DNA from: Ectothiorhodospiraceae bacterium | GTDB taxonomy: Bacteria; Pseudomonadota; Gammaproteobacteria; HK1 | DNA: 64,000 nt | NCBI GenBank assembly: GCA_024234875.1 | Contig: JACKNM010000023.1 | Coordinates: 1-64,000 of the forward strand | Reading direction: 5' to 3' | Shown here: piece after piece, positions 1 through 11,227 of the stretch | How positions within the stretch are numbered: position 1 is the stretch's first letter | Layout: every line of letters begins with the position of its first letter | Notes under the pieces: model-generated | Told to the model about the DNA's origin: nothing | Seen by the model: only the letters and a program-made list of their open reading frames with translations | Database searches by the model: none | Position numbers and translations under genes: made by a program

Positions 1-160
1 TGGTCGCGAACGCCTTGCGCTCGTCGTCCGGCCCACCGACCTTGACCCGTCCGCGGTCGTTGGCGACGGACTCGTGGAAGAGCTGCTCCTTGGACAGGTT
101 GCATCGCAGCTCGACGCCTCGGATTCCGAGCTTCGATTCGAGGTGCGCTTGCGGGTTCAT
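1..160 (-). CDS. pckA: Probable ATP-type phosphoenolpyruvate carboxykinase, N-terminal fragment
   Basis: Only the first 53 codons lie in the window; the gene runs off the left edge. The start ATG at 160 follows a good ribosome binding site (GGAGGA, seven bases upstream). The visible peptide contains NLSKEQLF, ANDRGRV and GGPDDERKAFAT, which I recall from the N terminus of a branch of ATP-dependent PEP carboxykinases; this rests on memory of the family, not on catalytic residues, which are outside the window. PEP carboxykinase converts oxaloacetate to PEP in gluconeogenesis, and a PEP synthase gene lies 1.3 kb away, which suits the call. Function is moderately sure; that this is a real gene start is quite sure. 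Confidence 0.5.
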   Translation of the reverse strand, partial: MNPQAHLESKLGIRGVELRCNLSKEQLFHESVANDRGRVKVGGPDDERKAFAT

Positions 161-539
161 GGATGTCCTCCGAGCCAATCGAGGGATGCCGGGGGGATGC
201 CCGACCACCTCGGCAAGTAATTGATTATTGGCGACGAAGTGCGCCAGAAAGGGGCGCGAAGGGTAACCGTTGGACGGGCTCGGGGCAATCCTGTCGGCGC
301 CCGAGCGTGAACCGCTTCACAACCCGCGAGCGCTCGCCAGCGGCGGCGTCGTCCGCCGCCGGCTCGATGGACCCCGTGGTCGAGGACGGCGACCGCTCGC
401 TCACCAGCTCTCCGAGCCGGTTACACTACCCGCCGGGTCGCTGGCGCCGGCGAGGCTCGAAGGCGAACGACGCCCGCGCCGCGACGTGCCCGGCGAAGCC
501 CGGGCACGCGACAACAGCCGAGGGGGAGAGAGGAGCGTC
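161..539. other. Intergenic region between divergent pckA-like gene and formyltransferase
   Basis: No coding region is convincing here. The stretch separates two divergent genes, so it should hold both promoters. An AT-rich patch at about 215-235 (TAATTGATTATT) stands out against the GC-rich surroundings and is the likeliest promoter or regulator site for the minus-strand gene. TACACT at 422-427 is a possible -10 for the plus-strand gene, without a good -35. A strong hairpin lies at 485-508. Confidence 0.6.
485..508. promoter_or_regulatory. GC-rich hairpin in the formyltransferase leader
   Basis: A perfect inverted repeat: arms CGTGCCCGG (485-493) and CCGGGCACG (500-508) around a six-base loop, ending 32 bases before the formyltransferase start. 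No T tract follows, so it is not a standard terminator; a leader structure or chance pairing in GC-rich DNA are both possible. Confidence 0.3.
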
Positions 540-1460
540 ATGCGGATCATCGTCAACGGACAGCAGGCCTTTGGTAAGAGTGTGCTCGAGGCACTGCTCG
601 AGCGCGGCGAGGAGGTGGTCGGGGTCTACTGCGCGCCGGAGAAGGAAGGCCAACGCGCCGATCCGCTCAAGGAATACGCGGTCGAGCGCGGCCTCCCGGT
701 GTTCCAGCCACGGTCCTACCGCAAGGAGGAGGTGTGGGAGCAGATTGCCTCGCTGAAGCCCGATCTCTGCGTGATGGCCTACGTCACCCTGTTCGTGCCC
801 GAGGAAGCGCTCGCCATCCCGACCCACGGTAGCATCCAGTATCACCCCTCATTGCTGCCGCTCCACCGTGGCCCGAGCTCCATCAACTGGCCGATCATCT
901 GGGGCGAGAAGCGCACCGGGCTCACCATCTTCTGGCCGGACAACGGCCTGGACGAAGGCCCGATCCTGCTGCAGAAGGAAGTCGAGATCGGCGACGAGGA
1001 CACCCTCGGCAGCCTGTACTTCAATCATCTCTTCCCGCTCGGGGTGCAGGCGATGCTGGAGGGCGTCGACCTGGTGCGCGAGGGCCGCGCACCGCGCGTC
1101 GACCAGGATCACACCAAGGCCACCTACGAGGGCTGGTGCAAGCCCGAGCACGTCGAGATCCGCTGGAACATGCCGTTGCAGGCGACCTGGAACATGATCC
1201 GCGGCGCCGACCCCCAGCCGGGTGCCTGGACCCGCTTCGAGGGCAAGGAGGTCAAGATCTTCGACTCGCGCAAGGTCATGGAGGCGAGGAGCGTCCAGCC
1301 CGGTCAGGTCACCGCCATCGACGGCGAGGCCATCACCGTCGCTGCACCGGATGGGCAGCTTCGCATCGAGCGGGTACGCCCGCAGGGCGCGAAGAAGATG
1401 ACCGCCGCCGAGTGGGCGGCCGCGGCGGGAATCAAGGTGGGGGCGCGGCTGGGCGTGTAG
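540..1460 (+). CDS. Formyltransferase of the 10-formyl-THF hydrolase (ALDH1L1 N-terminal) type
   Basis: A 306-residue protein of the formyl-transferase fold with the N-terminal catalytic domain followed by the smaller C-terminal domain of methionyl-tRNA formyltransferase relatives. The signature around residue 100 reads IQYHPSLLPLHRG, and then INWPIIWGEKRTG and NGLDEGPILLQ, which match the hydrolase domain of 10-formyltetrahydrofolate dehydrogenase better than tRNA formyltransferase Fmt (which has NVHASLLP). The catalytic His and Asp are present. No aldehyde-dehydrogenase part follows, so it is a stand-alone unit. It may hydrolyse 10-formyl-THF or formylate another substrate. ATG at 540 is preferred because AGAGGAG precedes it; upstream in-frame codons look non-coding. 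It converges with ppsA across 14 bases. Confidence 0.75.
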   Translation: MRIIVNGQQAFGKSVLEALLERGEEVVGVYCAPEKEGQRADPLKEYAVERGLPVFQPRSYRKEEVWEQIASLKPDLCVMAYVTLFVPEEALAIPTHGSIQYHPSLLPLHRGPSSINWPIIWGEKRTGLTIFWPDNGLDEGPILLQKEVEIGDEDTLGSLYFNHLFPLGVQAMLEGVDLVREGRAPRVDQDHTKATYEGWCKPEHVEIRWNMPLQATWNMIRGADPQPGAWTRFEGKEVKIFDSRKVMEARSVQPGQVTAIDGEAITVAAPDGQLRIERVRPQGAKKMTAAEWAAAAGIKVGARLGV

Positions 1461-1474
1461 CCCTTCGACCCGCC

Positions 1475-3829
<2,355 letters not shown>

Positions 3830-3998
3830 CCTACGCCTCGCGTTGTGACTCGACGAAAGATTCCCAATCGGGCCGCGCAGGATACCGGCGCCGGAAGCAC
3901 GAAACCATGTTCGGGGTCACCGTTCGGACGGTCGGGATGCCGGTCACCGAGGTGGCGGCACTGTGTAAGATCGGCTCCTCGCCCCGACAGCCGGTCCG

Positions 3999-6900
3999 AT
4001 GTCGTCACCGCCCGCTCCCGCGCCACCTCCCGCGGCCTCGCGCGGGGGCCCCGTCAGCGTGTTCGCGCGACACCCCGTCGCCTACAACCTGCTGATGCTG
4101 CTGATGATCCTGGCCGGCGTGACCGCGCTCACCCGGCTCAACACGCAGTTCTTCCCGACCTTCGCGCTCGACATCGTGAGCGTGCAGGTGACCTGGACCG
4201 GGGCCTCGGCGGAGGACGTCGAGACCAGCGTCACCACGCCGCTCGAGCAGGAGCTGCGCACGCTCGACGGGCTGCGCCAGATGACCTCGACGTCGTCGGA
4301 AGGAATCGCCGCGATCACGCTCGAGTACGCGGAAGGCACCGACATGGGTGTCGCGCTCGACCTGGTCAAGGAGCGAATCGGGCTGATGCGCAACCTCCCG
4401 GCCACCGCCGAGGAGCCCGAGGTCTCGCGGGTGGTGCGCTACGACCCGGTGGCCAGAGTGCTGGTGACCGGTCCGCGAGACCCGCGCGATCTCCGCGCGG
4501 TGGTCCACCGCATGGAGTCGGAGCTGCTCGACCGGGGCATCGCCAAGGTCACGGTCGTCGGTCTGCCCGAGGAGGAGATCGCGGTGCAGGTGCCGAGCGT
4601 CGCCCTGGCGGAGCTCGGGATGTCGCTCGACGACGTCGCCGACCGCATCGAGCGCTTCAGCCGCGATCTGCCCGCCGGCACCGTCGGGCGAAGCGACGTC
4701 TCGCGCCAGCTGCGCGCGCTGGAGCAGCGCCGGACCGAGGTCGACTTCGAGGCCATCCCGCTGGTGAGCGACGACTCCGGCCGCCTGATCCGCCTCGGCG
4801 ACGTGGCCGAGGTCGAGCGCCGCCCGCGCGCGCGCGAGACGCGCCTGCGCTGGCACGGGCAGCCGGCGGTGGTGCTGCAGCTCTCGCGCGCGGAGACCGG
4901 CGACAGCCTGCGCTCGGCCCGGATCCTCGCCGACTGGATGGAGGAATCGGAGGGCGTGTGGCCGCCGGGCGTGGAGGTACGGGTCTTCGACGAGTCCTGG
5001 CAGCTCATCTACGACCGCATCATGCTGCTGGTGCGCAACGGGCTGTCCGGGCTGGTGCTGGTGGTGTCCATCCTGTTCCTGTTCCTGAACGGCCGGGTGG
5101 CGTGGTGGGTGGCGGTCGGCATCCCGGTCTCGTTCCTGGCCGCGCTCGGCGTGCTGTACCTGGTCGGCGGCAGCATCAACATGGTCAGTCTGTTCGCGCT
5201 GATCATGACGCTCGGGATCATCGTCGACGACGCGATCGTCGTCGGCGAGGACGCTCTGACCCACGCCCAGGCCGGCGAGGCACCGCTGGTCGCGGCCGAG
5301 GGTGGGGCGATGCGCATGCTCGCGCCGGTGCTGTCGTCCTCGCTCACCACCATCGCGGCCTTCCTGCCGCTCATGCTGATCAGTGGGATCATCGGCAACA
5401 TCCTGTTCGACATCCCGCTGGTGGTGGTGTGCGTGCTCGTCGCCTCCCTGGTCGAGTGCTTCCTCGTCCTACCCGGCCACCTTCGTCATGCGTTCCAGTC
5501 GATGGGGCGTCCGTGGCCGTTGCGCGTGCGGCTCGATGCCGCGTTCGATACGGTGCGCGGCGGCCCCTTCCGCCGCCTGGTGACGCGCGCCGTCGACAAC
5601 GCGGGGGTGACCCTCGCCCTCGCCCTCGCCGGCCTCGCCCTGGTGGGCGGGCTGGTGGCCGGCGGCCGCATCCCGTTCACCTTCTTCCCGACCGCCGAGA
5701 GCACCATCGTCTACGCCAACGCGAGCTTCGTGGCCGGCACGCCGCCGGAGCGTGTCGAGGCCTTCGTCGACCACGTCGAGGACCGCTTGCTGGCGACCGA
5801 TGCCGCGCTCGGCGGCGGGCTGGTGCGACAGGCGACGGTCCAGCTCGGCGCGCTGGAGCGCGCCGAGGGGCGGGTGAGTCAGCGCGGTGATCATCTCGGC
5901 TCGCTGCTGGTCGAGCTGGCCGAGCCCGACGAGCGCAGCGTGCGCAACCCCGAGATCATCACCGCGTGGCGTGAAGCGGTGACCCTGCCGCCGGGCATCG
6001 AGTCGTTCACCGTCGGCGAGCGCCGCGCCGGCCCCCCGGGGCGCGACGTCGAGGTCCGGCTGGTGGGTGAGTCCGCCGACGTGCTCAAGCACGCCGCGCG
6101 CGCGCTGGCCGAGGCATTGGCGACCGTGCCCGGCGTTCTCGGCATCGAGGACGACACCCCCTACGGACAGGAGCAGCTCATCTACCGGTTGACGCCACAG
6201 GCGCGAGCGCTCGGCCTGACCGTGGAGTCGGTCGGGCGCCAGTTGCGCGCCGCCTACGACGGGCGCCTCGCCCAGGTGTTCCAGGACGGGAAGGACGAGG
6301 TGGAGGTGCGGGTGATGCTCCCCGACGTCGAGCGCCACCGGGTCTCCAGCCTGCAGGCGATGAACCTGCGCCTGCCGACCGGCGGCAGCCTGCCCCTGCT
6401 CAGCGCGGTGGAGCTCGAGACCCGGCGCGGTTTCGACGTGCTGCGGCACAAGGACGGGCGGCTCTCGGTGCAGGTGTCGGCCGACGTCGACCCGGCGACC
6501 AACAACGCCAACGCGGTGATCGAGACCCTCGGCAACACGGTCCTGCCGCGCCTGCGCGCCGAGTACGGCGTCGAGCACTTCTTCGAGGGTCGGCGCGCCG
6601 ACCAGGAGGAGACGATGGGCGACATGCGCCGCGGCGGGATGATCGCCCTGGCGATGATCTACATCGTCCTCGCCTGGGTGTTCGGCTCCTACGGCTGGCC
6701 GCTGGTGGTGATGGCCATCATTCCCTTCGCGGTCGCGGGGGCCATCGCCGGGCACTGGCTGCTCGGTCTCGACCTCACCCTGCTGTCGATGTTCGGCCTG
6801 TTCGGGCTCTCGGGGATCGTGGTCAACGACTCGATCATCCTGGTCGTCTTCTACAAGCACCTGCGCGAGCGCGGGCTCGCGATTCGTGACGCGGTGATCG

Positions 6901-7139
6901 AGGCCTCCTGCCAGCGCCTGAGGGCGGTCCTGCTCACCTCGCTCACCACCATCGCCGGGCTCACCCCGTTGATGTTCGAGCGCTCCCTGCAGGCGCAGTT
7001 CCTGATCCCGATGGCGGTGTCGATCGCGTTCGGCCTCGCCTTCGCCACCGTGCTCGTCCTGGTCACGCTGCCGGCGCTGCTGCTGGTCCACGAGCGCCTC
7101 GCCGGCCGCGCCCACACCGCGGCGCCGGCCGCGACCTGA
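3999..7139 (+). CDS. RND-family efflux transporter (AcrB/MdtB-like inner-membrane pump)
   Basis: A 1046-residue protein with the duplicated RND plan: N-terminal helix, large periplasmic loop, a block of helices, second loop, second block. The proton-relay aspartates are visible in the TM4 motif GIIVDDAIVV near residue 409. The TM10 region reads GIVVNDSIILVV and lacks the lysine of AcrB, as in HAE-type relatives outside the AcrB core. Such pumps drive proton-coupled export of drugs, lipids or metals with a periplasmic adaptor and an outer-membrane channel. No adaptor or TolC-like gene flanks it, so substrate and partners cannot be named. The stop is 22 bases before the next gene, so co-transcription is likely. 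Confidence 0.9.
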   Translation: MSSPPAPAPPPAASRGGPVSVFARHPVAYNLLMLLMILAGVTALTRLNTQFFPTFALDIVSVQVTWTGASAEDVETSVTTPLEQELRTLDGLRQMTSTSSEGIAAITLEYAEGTDMGVALDLVKERIGLMRNLPATAEEPEVSRVVRYDPVARVLVTGPRDPRDLRAVVHRMESELLDRGIAKVTVVGLPEEEIAVQVPSVALAELGMSLDDVADRIERFSRDLPAGTVGRSDVSRQLRALEQRRTEVDFEAIPLVSDDSGRLIRLGDVAEVERRPRARETRLRWHGQPAVVLQLSRAETGDSLRSARILADWMEESEGVWPPGVEVRVFDESWQLIYDRIMLLVRNGLSGLVLVVSILFLFLNGRVAWWVAVGIPVSFLAALGVLYLVGGSINMVSLFALIMTLGIIVDDAIVVGEDALTHAQAGEAPLVAAEGGAMRMLAPVLSSSLTTIAAFLPLMLISGIIGNILFDIPLVVVCVLVASLVECFLVLPGHLRHAFQSMGRPWPLRVRLDAAFDTVRGGPFRRLVTRAVDNAGVTLALALAGLALVGGLVAGGRIPFTFFPTAESTIVYANASFVAGTPPERVEAFVDHVEDRLLATDAALGGGLVRQATVQLGALERAEGRVSQRGDHLGSLLVELAEPDERSVRNPEIITAWREAVTLPPGIESFTVGERRAGPPGRDVEVRLVGESADVLKHAARALAEALATVPGVLGIEDDTPYGQEQLIYRLTPQARALGLTVESVGRQLRAAYDGRLAQVFQDGKDEVEVRVMLPDVERHRVSSLQAMNLRLPTGGSLPLLSAVELETRRGFDVLRHKDGRLSVQVSADVDPATNNANAVIETLGNTVLPRLRAEYGVEHFFEGRRADQEETMGDMRRGGMIALAMIYIVLAWVFGSYGWPLVVMAIIPFAVAGAIAGHWLLGLDLTLLSMFGLFGLSGIVVNDSIILVVFYKHLRERGLAIRDAVIEASCQRLRAVLLTSLTTIAGLTPLMFERSLQAQFLIPMAVSIAFGLAFATVLVLVTLPALLLVHERLAGRAHTAAPAAT

Positions 7140-7161
7140 ACCGCCCCCGGGGAGACTCGAC

Positions 7162-7914
7162 ATGCCCTTCGGAATCGTCGTCATCGGCTCGGAGCTGCTC
7201 TCGGGCAAGCGCCGCGACGGCCACCTCGCCTTCACCATCGAGGCGTTGGCGCGCCGCGGGCTCGAGCTCGACTGGTGCCACTACCTCGGTGACGACCCGC
7301 GGCGCCTGATCGAGGAGCTCGCGCGAGCCAGGGCCGGTGGCGACGTGGTGTTCAGCTTCGGCGGCATCGGCGCGACCCCCGACGATCACACCCGCGCCGC
7401 CGCCGCGGCCGCCACCGGCGTCGCGCTGGCGCCGCACCCGGAGGCGGTGGCGATCATCGAGGGCCGCTTCGGCGCCGGCGCCTACCCGCATCGCATCCAC
7501 ATGGCCCATCTCCCGGTCGGCGCGACCCTGATTCCGAACCCGGTGAACCAGATCCCGGGCTTCAGCCTCGGCCACCTGCACTTCGTGCCCGGCTTCCCGC
7601 AGATGGCGCACCCGATGGTCGAATGGGTGCTGGACACCGGCTACCGGGACCGCTTCGACACCGACGGACCGGTGGAGACCCTGCTGCGTCTGCCAGGCAC
7701 CAGCGAGGGGCAGCTCATCGACATCATGGAACGGCTGCTGGCCGAGCACGCGACGATCCGGCTGTCGTGCCTGCCCCACATGGACGGGGATTACCGGGAG
7801 ACGGAGCTGGGCCTGCGTGGTCGACGCGGTGACGTCGAGCCCGCGGTCGCCTGGCTCGAGGCCGCCCTCGACGCGGCCGGGCTCGACTGGCATCGCGCCC
7901 GGACCGACGGCTGA
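7162..7914 (+). CDS. MoCF-domain protein (CinA N-terminal-like)
   Basis: A 250-residue protein of the MoaB/Mog-like fold found at the N terminus of competence/damage-inducible protein CinA. Supporting blocks are VIGSELLSGKRRD at the start, FSFGGIGATPDDHT (the family's GGlGPT.DD.T loop) near residue 70, and LPNPVNQIPGF-like text before FVPGFP. There is no C-terminal NMN amidohydrolase domain. Members of this short class are usually annotated molybdopterin-binding or competence-damage proteins; their reaction is not settled. A GGGGAG ribosome binding site precedes the ATG. It follows the RND pump at 22 bases. Confidence 0.8.
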   Translation: MPFGIVVIGSELLSGKRRDGHLAFTIEALARRGLELDWCHYLGDDPRRLIEELARARAGGDVVFSFGGIGATPDDHTRAAAAAATGVALAPHPEAVAIIEGRFGAGAYPHRIHMAHLPVGATLIPNPVNQIPGFSLGHLHFVPGFPQMAHPMVEWVLDTGYRDRFDTDGPVETLLRLPGTSEGQLIDIMERLLAEHATIRLSCLPHMDGDYRETELGLRGRRGDVEPAVAWLEAALDAAGLDWHRARTDG

Positions 7915-8010
7915 ACTCGCCTCCGCGACCGCGGTCAGTATTCACAGCGGCCCCGCCGCCGCGCGCGGCGGCGAGTGGAATCGTCCGCGCCACCAGCAGG
8001 AGACGCCCCG

Positions 8011-8727
8011 ATGAGTCGCTCTCGCCGACCCGACGCGCCGCCGCCGGCACCACGGCGCCGCGCCGTCCTCGCCGCCATCGGCGCGGTGCTGGCGGCACCG
8101 GTGGCCCGCGCAGCCACGCGCCAGGCGACGCCAGCGCAGACGAGCGGGCCGTTCTATCCACGCACACCCCCGGTGGAGGTGGACGCCGATCTCACCTCGG
8201 TGGCCGGTCGTGCGCCGGCGCGCGGCGCGCACACCGAGCTCACCGGCCGCGTCCTCGACACCGGCGGGCGGCCGCTCTCCGGGGCGATGGTCGAGATCTG
8301 GCAATGCGACGCCCACGGCCGCTACCACCACCCGGGGGACGACCGTCCGGTGCCGCTCGACCCCGGCTTCCAGGGCTACGGCCACACCCGGTGCGACGCC
8401 GCTGGCGGCTACCGCTTTCGGACCATCCGCCCCGTCGCCTACCCCGGCCGCGCACCACACATCCACGTCGCGGTGCGGGAATCGGGCAGCGTGCGCCTGG
8501 TCACCCAGCTCTACGTCGCGGGTGCGCCCGAGAACGCGAGCGACCGGCTGCTCGACGCCATCGACGCCGCCCGGCGTGAGGCGCTGCTGGTGCGGTTCGA
8601 GGCGGGCGACGCGGGGATCCTCCGCGCGCACTTCGAGATGGTGGTGGACCGTGGCCAGGCCGCGGTGGAGCCGCCGTGGGTCGCCTGGATGCGCCGCCAC
8701 CTCGAGGACGCGCGCCGCACCGCGTAG
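8011..8727 (+). CDS. Exported intradiol ring-cleavage dioxygenase-like protein
   Basis: A 238-residue protein of the protocatechuate 3,4-dioxygenase beta/catechol 1,2-dioxygenase superfamily, non-heme Fe(III) enzymes that cleave catechols between the hydroxyls. The four iron ligands are visible: Tyr in GRYHHPG, Tyr in AYPGRAPHIHV, and both His of HIH. The N terminus has RRRAVLAA followed by a hydrophobic stretch and an AARA-like site near residue 35, which looks like a Tat or Sec export signal. An exported, single-gene member without any ring-cleavage pathway neighbours suggests a role other than classic aromatic catabolism. ATG 8011 is chosen because CAGGAG precedes it; an in-frame codon at 7975 lacks a site. 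Confidence 0.85.
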   Translation: MSRSRRPDAPPPAPRRRAVLAAIGAVLAAPVARAATRQATPAQTSGPFYPRTPPVEVDADLTSVAGRAPARGAHTELTGRVLDTGGRPLSGAMVEIWQCDAHGRYHHPGDDRPVPLDPGFQGYGHTRCDAAGGYRFRTIRPVAYPGRAPHIHVAVRESGSVRLVTQLYVAGAPENASDRLLDAIDAARREALLVRFEAGDAGILRAHFEMVVDRGQAAVEPPWVAWMRRHLEDARRTA

Positions 8728-8893
8728 TCGCTCCGACGGGGTTGGCCTATAGTTTTCGGGTCTACCGGGCGATACACGTTGCTGCGCCTGCGCGCCGCCG
8801 GGTGCCGGACGGGGCTCCGGTCGAGCTGGCGGCCGGACGAACGCACGGACCCGCGCCGCCAGAACCCGCAAACACGCGAGCCCCGAACGCCTC

Positions 8894-10186
8894 ATGGCCG
8901 ACCTCTCGAACCGCACCCTCGGCAAGTACGACGTCTACCGCGAGCTCGGTCGCGGCAACATGGGCGTCGTCTATCTCGGACACGACCCGTTCTCGGGTCG
9001 CGACGTCGCGATCAAGGTCGCGCTGCCGGAAGCCATCGACGATCTCAAGAACGGCGGACGCTACCGCAAGCTGTTCTTCAACGAGGCCAAGGTCGCCGGG
9101 CGGCTACGCCACCCGAACATCGTCGCCGTCTACGACGCCGGGGTGGAGGGCGACGTGTCCTTCATCGTGATGGAGTACGTGCCCGGTGGTCGCACGCTCG
9201 CCGATCACTGCCGCCCGGAGACCCTGCTCCCGGTCGAGGACGTCGTACGCATCATCTTCAAGTGCGCCAAGGCGCTCGACTACGCGCATCGCCAGGGGGT
9301 GGTCCATCGCGACGTCAAGCCCCGCAACCTCCTCCTCACCGACGAGCACGAGGTGAAGATCGGCGATTTCAGCATCGCGCTGATGACCCAGCCCGAGACC
9401 ACCGACACCCAGATCCACGGCTACGTCGGCTCGCCGCTCTACATGTCGCCGGAGCAGGTGCTGGAGGACACGGTCACCAACCAGAGCGACATCTTCTCGA
9501 TCGGCGTGGTGCTCTACGAGCTGCTCTGCGGCAAGCACCCGTTCGCCGGCGACAGCCTGCCGTCGATCATCCACCAGATCACCGAGCGCGCCCACGTCCC
9601 TCTGCTCGACGTGCGGGCCGACGTGCCCCGGGTCCTCGGCCACATCGTGGACCGCGCGCTGAAGAAGCGTCCCGCCGCGCGCTACAAGACCGGGCTCGAC
9701 CTGGCGGCCGACCTCAGCCTCGTGTTCGACCACCTCAAGCTGTTCGAGGAGCAGATCCCGGGCCAGGAGCGCTATCGGCTGGTGAAGGACCTGCGGTTCT
9801 TCCGAGACTTCCCGGAGCCCGAGATCTGGGAGGTGATCAACGCCAGCTCGTGGCAGACGTTCGCCCCGGGCACCGAGATCATCGCCGAGGGGGAGCTCGA
9901 CAACTGCTTCTACGTCATCGTCTCCGGCGAGGTCGTGGTGCGAAAGGGTCTGTACGAGGTCGACGTCCTGCGCCAGGGCGACTGTTTCGGCGAGATGGGG
10001 TTCATCGCCAATCGCGGCCGAACCGCGAGCATCGTCGCGCGCACCGAGGTCTCGGCACTGCGCGTTCGGGCCTCGCTGATCGAGCGTGCCTCGCTGCCCT
10101 GCCAGCTCCGCTTCCACAAGGTGTTCCTGAACACCCTGGTCGAGCGCCTCTCGCTGGCCACCGAGCGCATGGTCGGCGACGCCTGA
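8894..10186 (+). CDS. Ser/Thr protein kinase with C-terminal cyclic-nucleotide-binding domain
   Basis: A 430-residue soluble protein. The Hanks-type kinase occupies about residues 10-280: glycine loop GRGNMGVVY, VAIK (Lys41), alpha-C Glu64, HRDVKPRN (138-145) and the substrate-loop SPE at 185-187. The DFG motif is replaced by DFS (158-160); the metal-binding Asp is kept, so activity is still likely. Residues about 310-400 form a CRP-like cNMP-binding domain with GDCFGEMGF (Glu367) and Arg376 in GRTAS, the residues that grip the cyclic phosphate, so it could bind cAMP or cGMP. No membrane helix is seen. A possible -10, TATAGT, lies at 8748-8753. It converges with the glycosyltransferase at 7 bases. 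Confidence 0.92.
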   Translation: MADLSNRTLGKYDVYRELGRGNMGVVYLGHDPFSGRDVAIKVALPEAIDDLKNGGRYRKLFFNEAKVAGRLRHPNIVAVYDAGVEGDVSFIVMEYVPGGRTLADHCRPETLLPVEDVVRIIFKCAKALDYAHRQGVVHRDVKPRNLLLTDEHEVKIGDFSIALMTQPETTDTQIHGYVGSPLYMSPEQVLEDTVTNQSDIFSIGVVLYELLCGKHPFAGDSLPSIIHQITERAHVPLLDVRADVPRVLGHIVDRALKKRPAARYKTGLDLAADLSLVFDHLKLFEEQIPGQERYRLVKDLRFFRDFPEPEIWEVINASSWQTFAPGTEIIAEGELDNCFYVIVSGEVVVRKGLYEVDVLRQGDCFGEMGFIANRGRTASIVARTEVSALRVRASLIERASLPCQLRFHKVFLNTLVERLSLATERMVGDA

Positions 10187-10192
10187 GGGGTT

Positions 10193-11227
10193 TCAGCCGA
10201 CCCCCAGCCAGTCCCGTCCCCGCCGATACCCGTATCGGCGCAAGACCGCCGCGACCTGGTCGCGGGCGCCGTGGCTCGCGACGTAGACCAGCACGAAGGG
10301 CCGGCTCCCGACCGGTCGATCGCGGAGCCAGGCCGGCGCGTGGACCGGCGCGCCACTGACCCGGTTGCCGACCTTGCGCGGGTCGATGTCGATCCAGGCG
10401 TCGACCGAGAATCCGTGTCCGAGCAGGACGTCGACCCGCTTGCGGGTACGTCGCCCGGCACCCCAGACGACGAGGTCGCGCCCGGCCCGTAGCCGTGGCT
10501 CGGCGGCGAGTGCACGGGCGCGGAGCCGGTCGAAGGCCTCCCGGCGATAGCGCGGGTCGCGCCGCGACAGGCTCCCCGGGTGCTGGCGCCAGTCGAGCAC
10601 CAATGCGTCGAGCTTGCCCATTCGGTGGCCCGCCGCGGCGATTCGGAGCCAGAGATCGTAGTCCTCCGGGAAATCCCCGTCGCGGTAGCCACCCAGTCGT
10701 CGGACCACGTCGCGCCGCATGGTCACCGTGGGGTGGACGAACGGCGCCTCGACGTAGATCCCGTCGGCGATGTCGCGCCAGGTTCGGCAACCGTCCTGCC
10801 AGCGCAGGTACTCGCGCATCCCCGCGCCGATCGCATCGTCGGGAAAGGCGTGGACACGCCCGGCCACCAGCGCCAGATCGGGCTCGCGGCGAAGGCGGTC
10901 GACCTGGCGGCGGAGCCGCTCCGGGCGCATGCGGTCGTCGGCGTCCATTCGCGCCAGGAATGTGCCACGTGCGGCGTCCTCCGCCATCGACAGTGCCGCC
11001 ACCAACCCCGCGCCACCGCTGGCGAGCACGCGCACCCGGCGATCACGCCGGGCCCATCCGGCGAGGCGGGCGGGGGAATCGTCGACGCTCCCGTCGTCCA
11101 CCGCGACCACCTCCAGCGGCGGCCCGGCCTGGGCCAGCACCGACGTCATCACCGCGTCGATGGTCGCGGCGGCGTCGCGCAAGGGGAGCAGCACCGAGAC
11201 CAGAGGGTCGGGGCGGGTGCGGGTCAC
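10193..11227 (-). CDS. Family 2 glycosyltransferase with C-terminal Rossmann-like extension
   Basis: A 344-residue protein. Residues 8-215 are a GT-A fold: SVLLPLRDAAATI, VVAVDDGSVDDSP, the metal-binding RMDADDRM, and PEDYDLWLRI, the family's acceptor-side ED motif. Residues about 245-340 form an extra alpha/beta domain beginning LVVWGAGRRTRKR, like the nucleotide-binding half seen after some GT2 enzymes. It would transfer a sugar from a nucleotide sugar to an envelope glycan or lipid; the acceptor is unknown. Its start overlaps the stop of the acetyltransferase gene by 4 bases, so the two are translationally coupled. Confidence 0.88.
   Translation of the reverse strand: MTRTRPDPLVSVLLPLRDAAATIDAVMTSVLAQAGPPLEVVAVDDGSVDDSPARLAGWARRDRRVRVLASGGAGLVAALSMAEDAARGTFLARMDADDRMRPERLRRQVDRLRREPDLALVAGRVHAFPDDAIGAGMREYLRWQDGCRTWRDIADGIYVEAPFVHPTVTMRRDVVRRLGGYRDGDFPEDYDLWLRIAAAGHRMGKLDALVLDWRQHPGSLSRRDPRYRREAFDRLRARALAAEPRLRAGRDLVVWGAGRRTRKRVDVLLGHGFSVDAWIDIDPRKVGNRVSGAPVHAPAWLRDRPVGSRPFVLVYVASHGARDQVAAVLRRYGYRRGRDWLGVG

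Noticed and set aside
3915..3949. Direct repeat GGTCACCG (3915-3922 and 3942-3949) upstream of the RND gene as a regulator site
   Set aside because: Only eight bases, non-palindromic, and easily expected by chance; no regulator gene is near.
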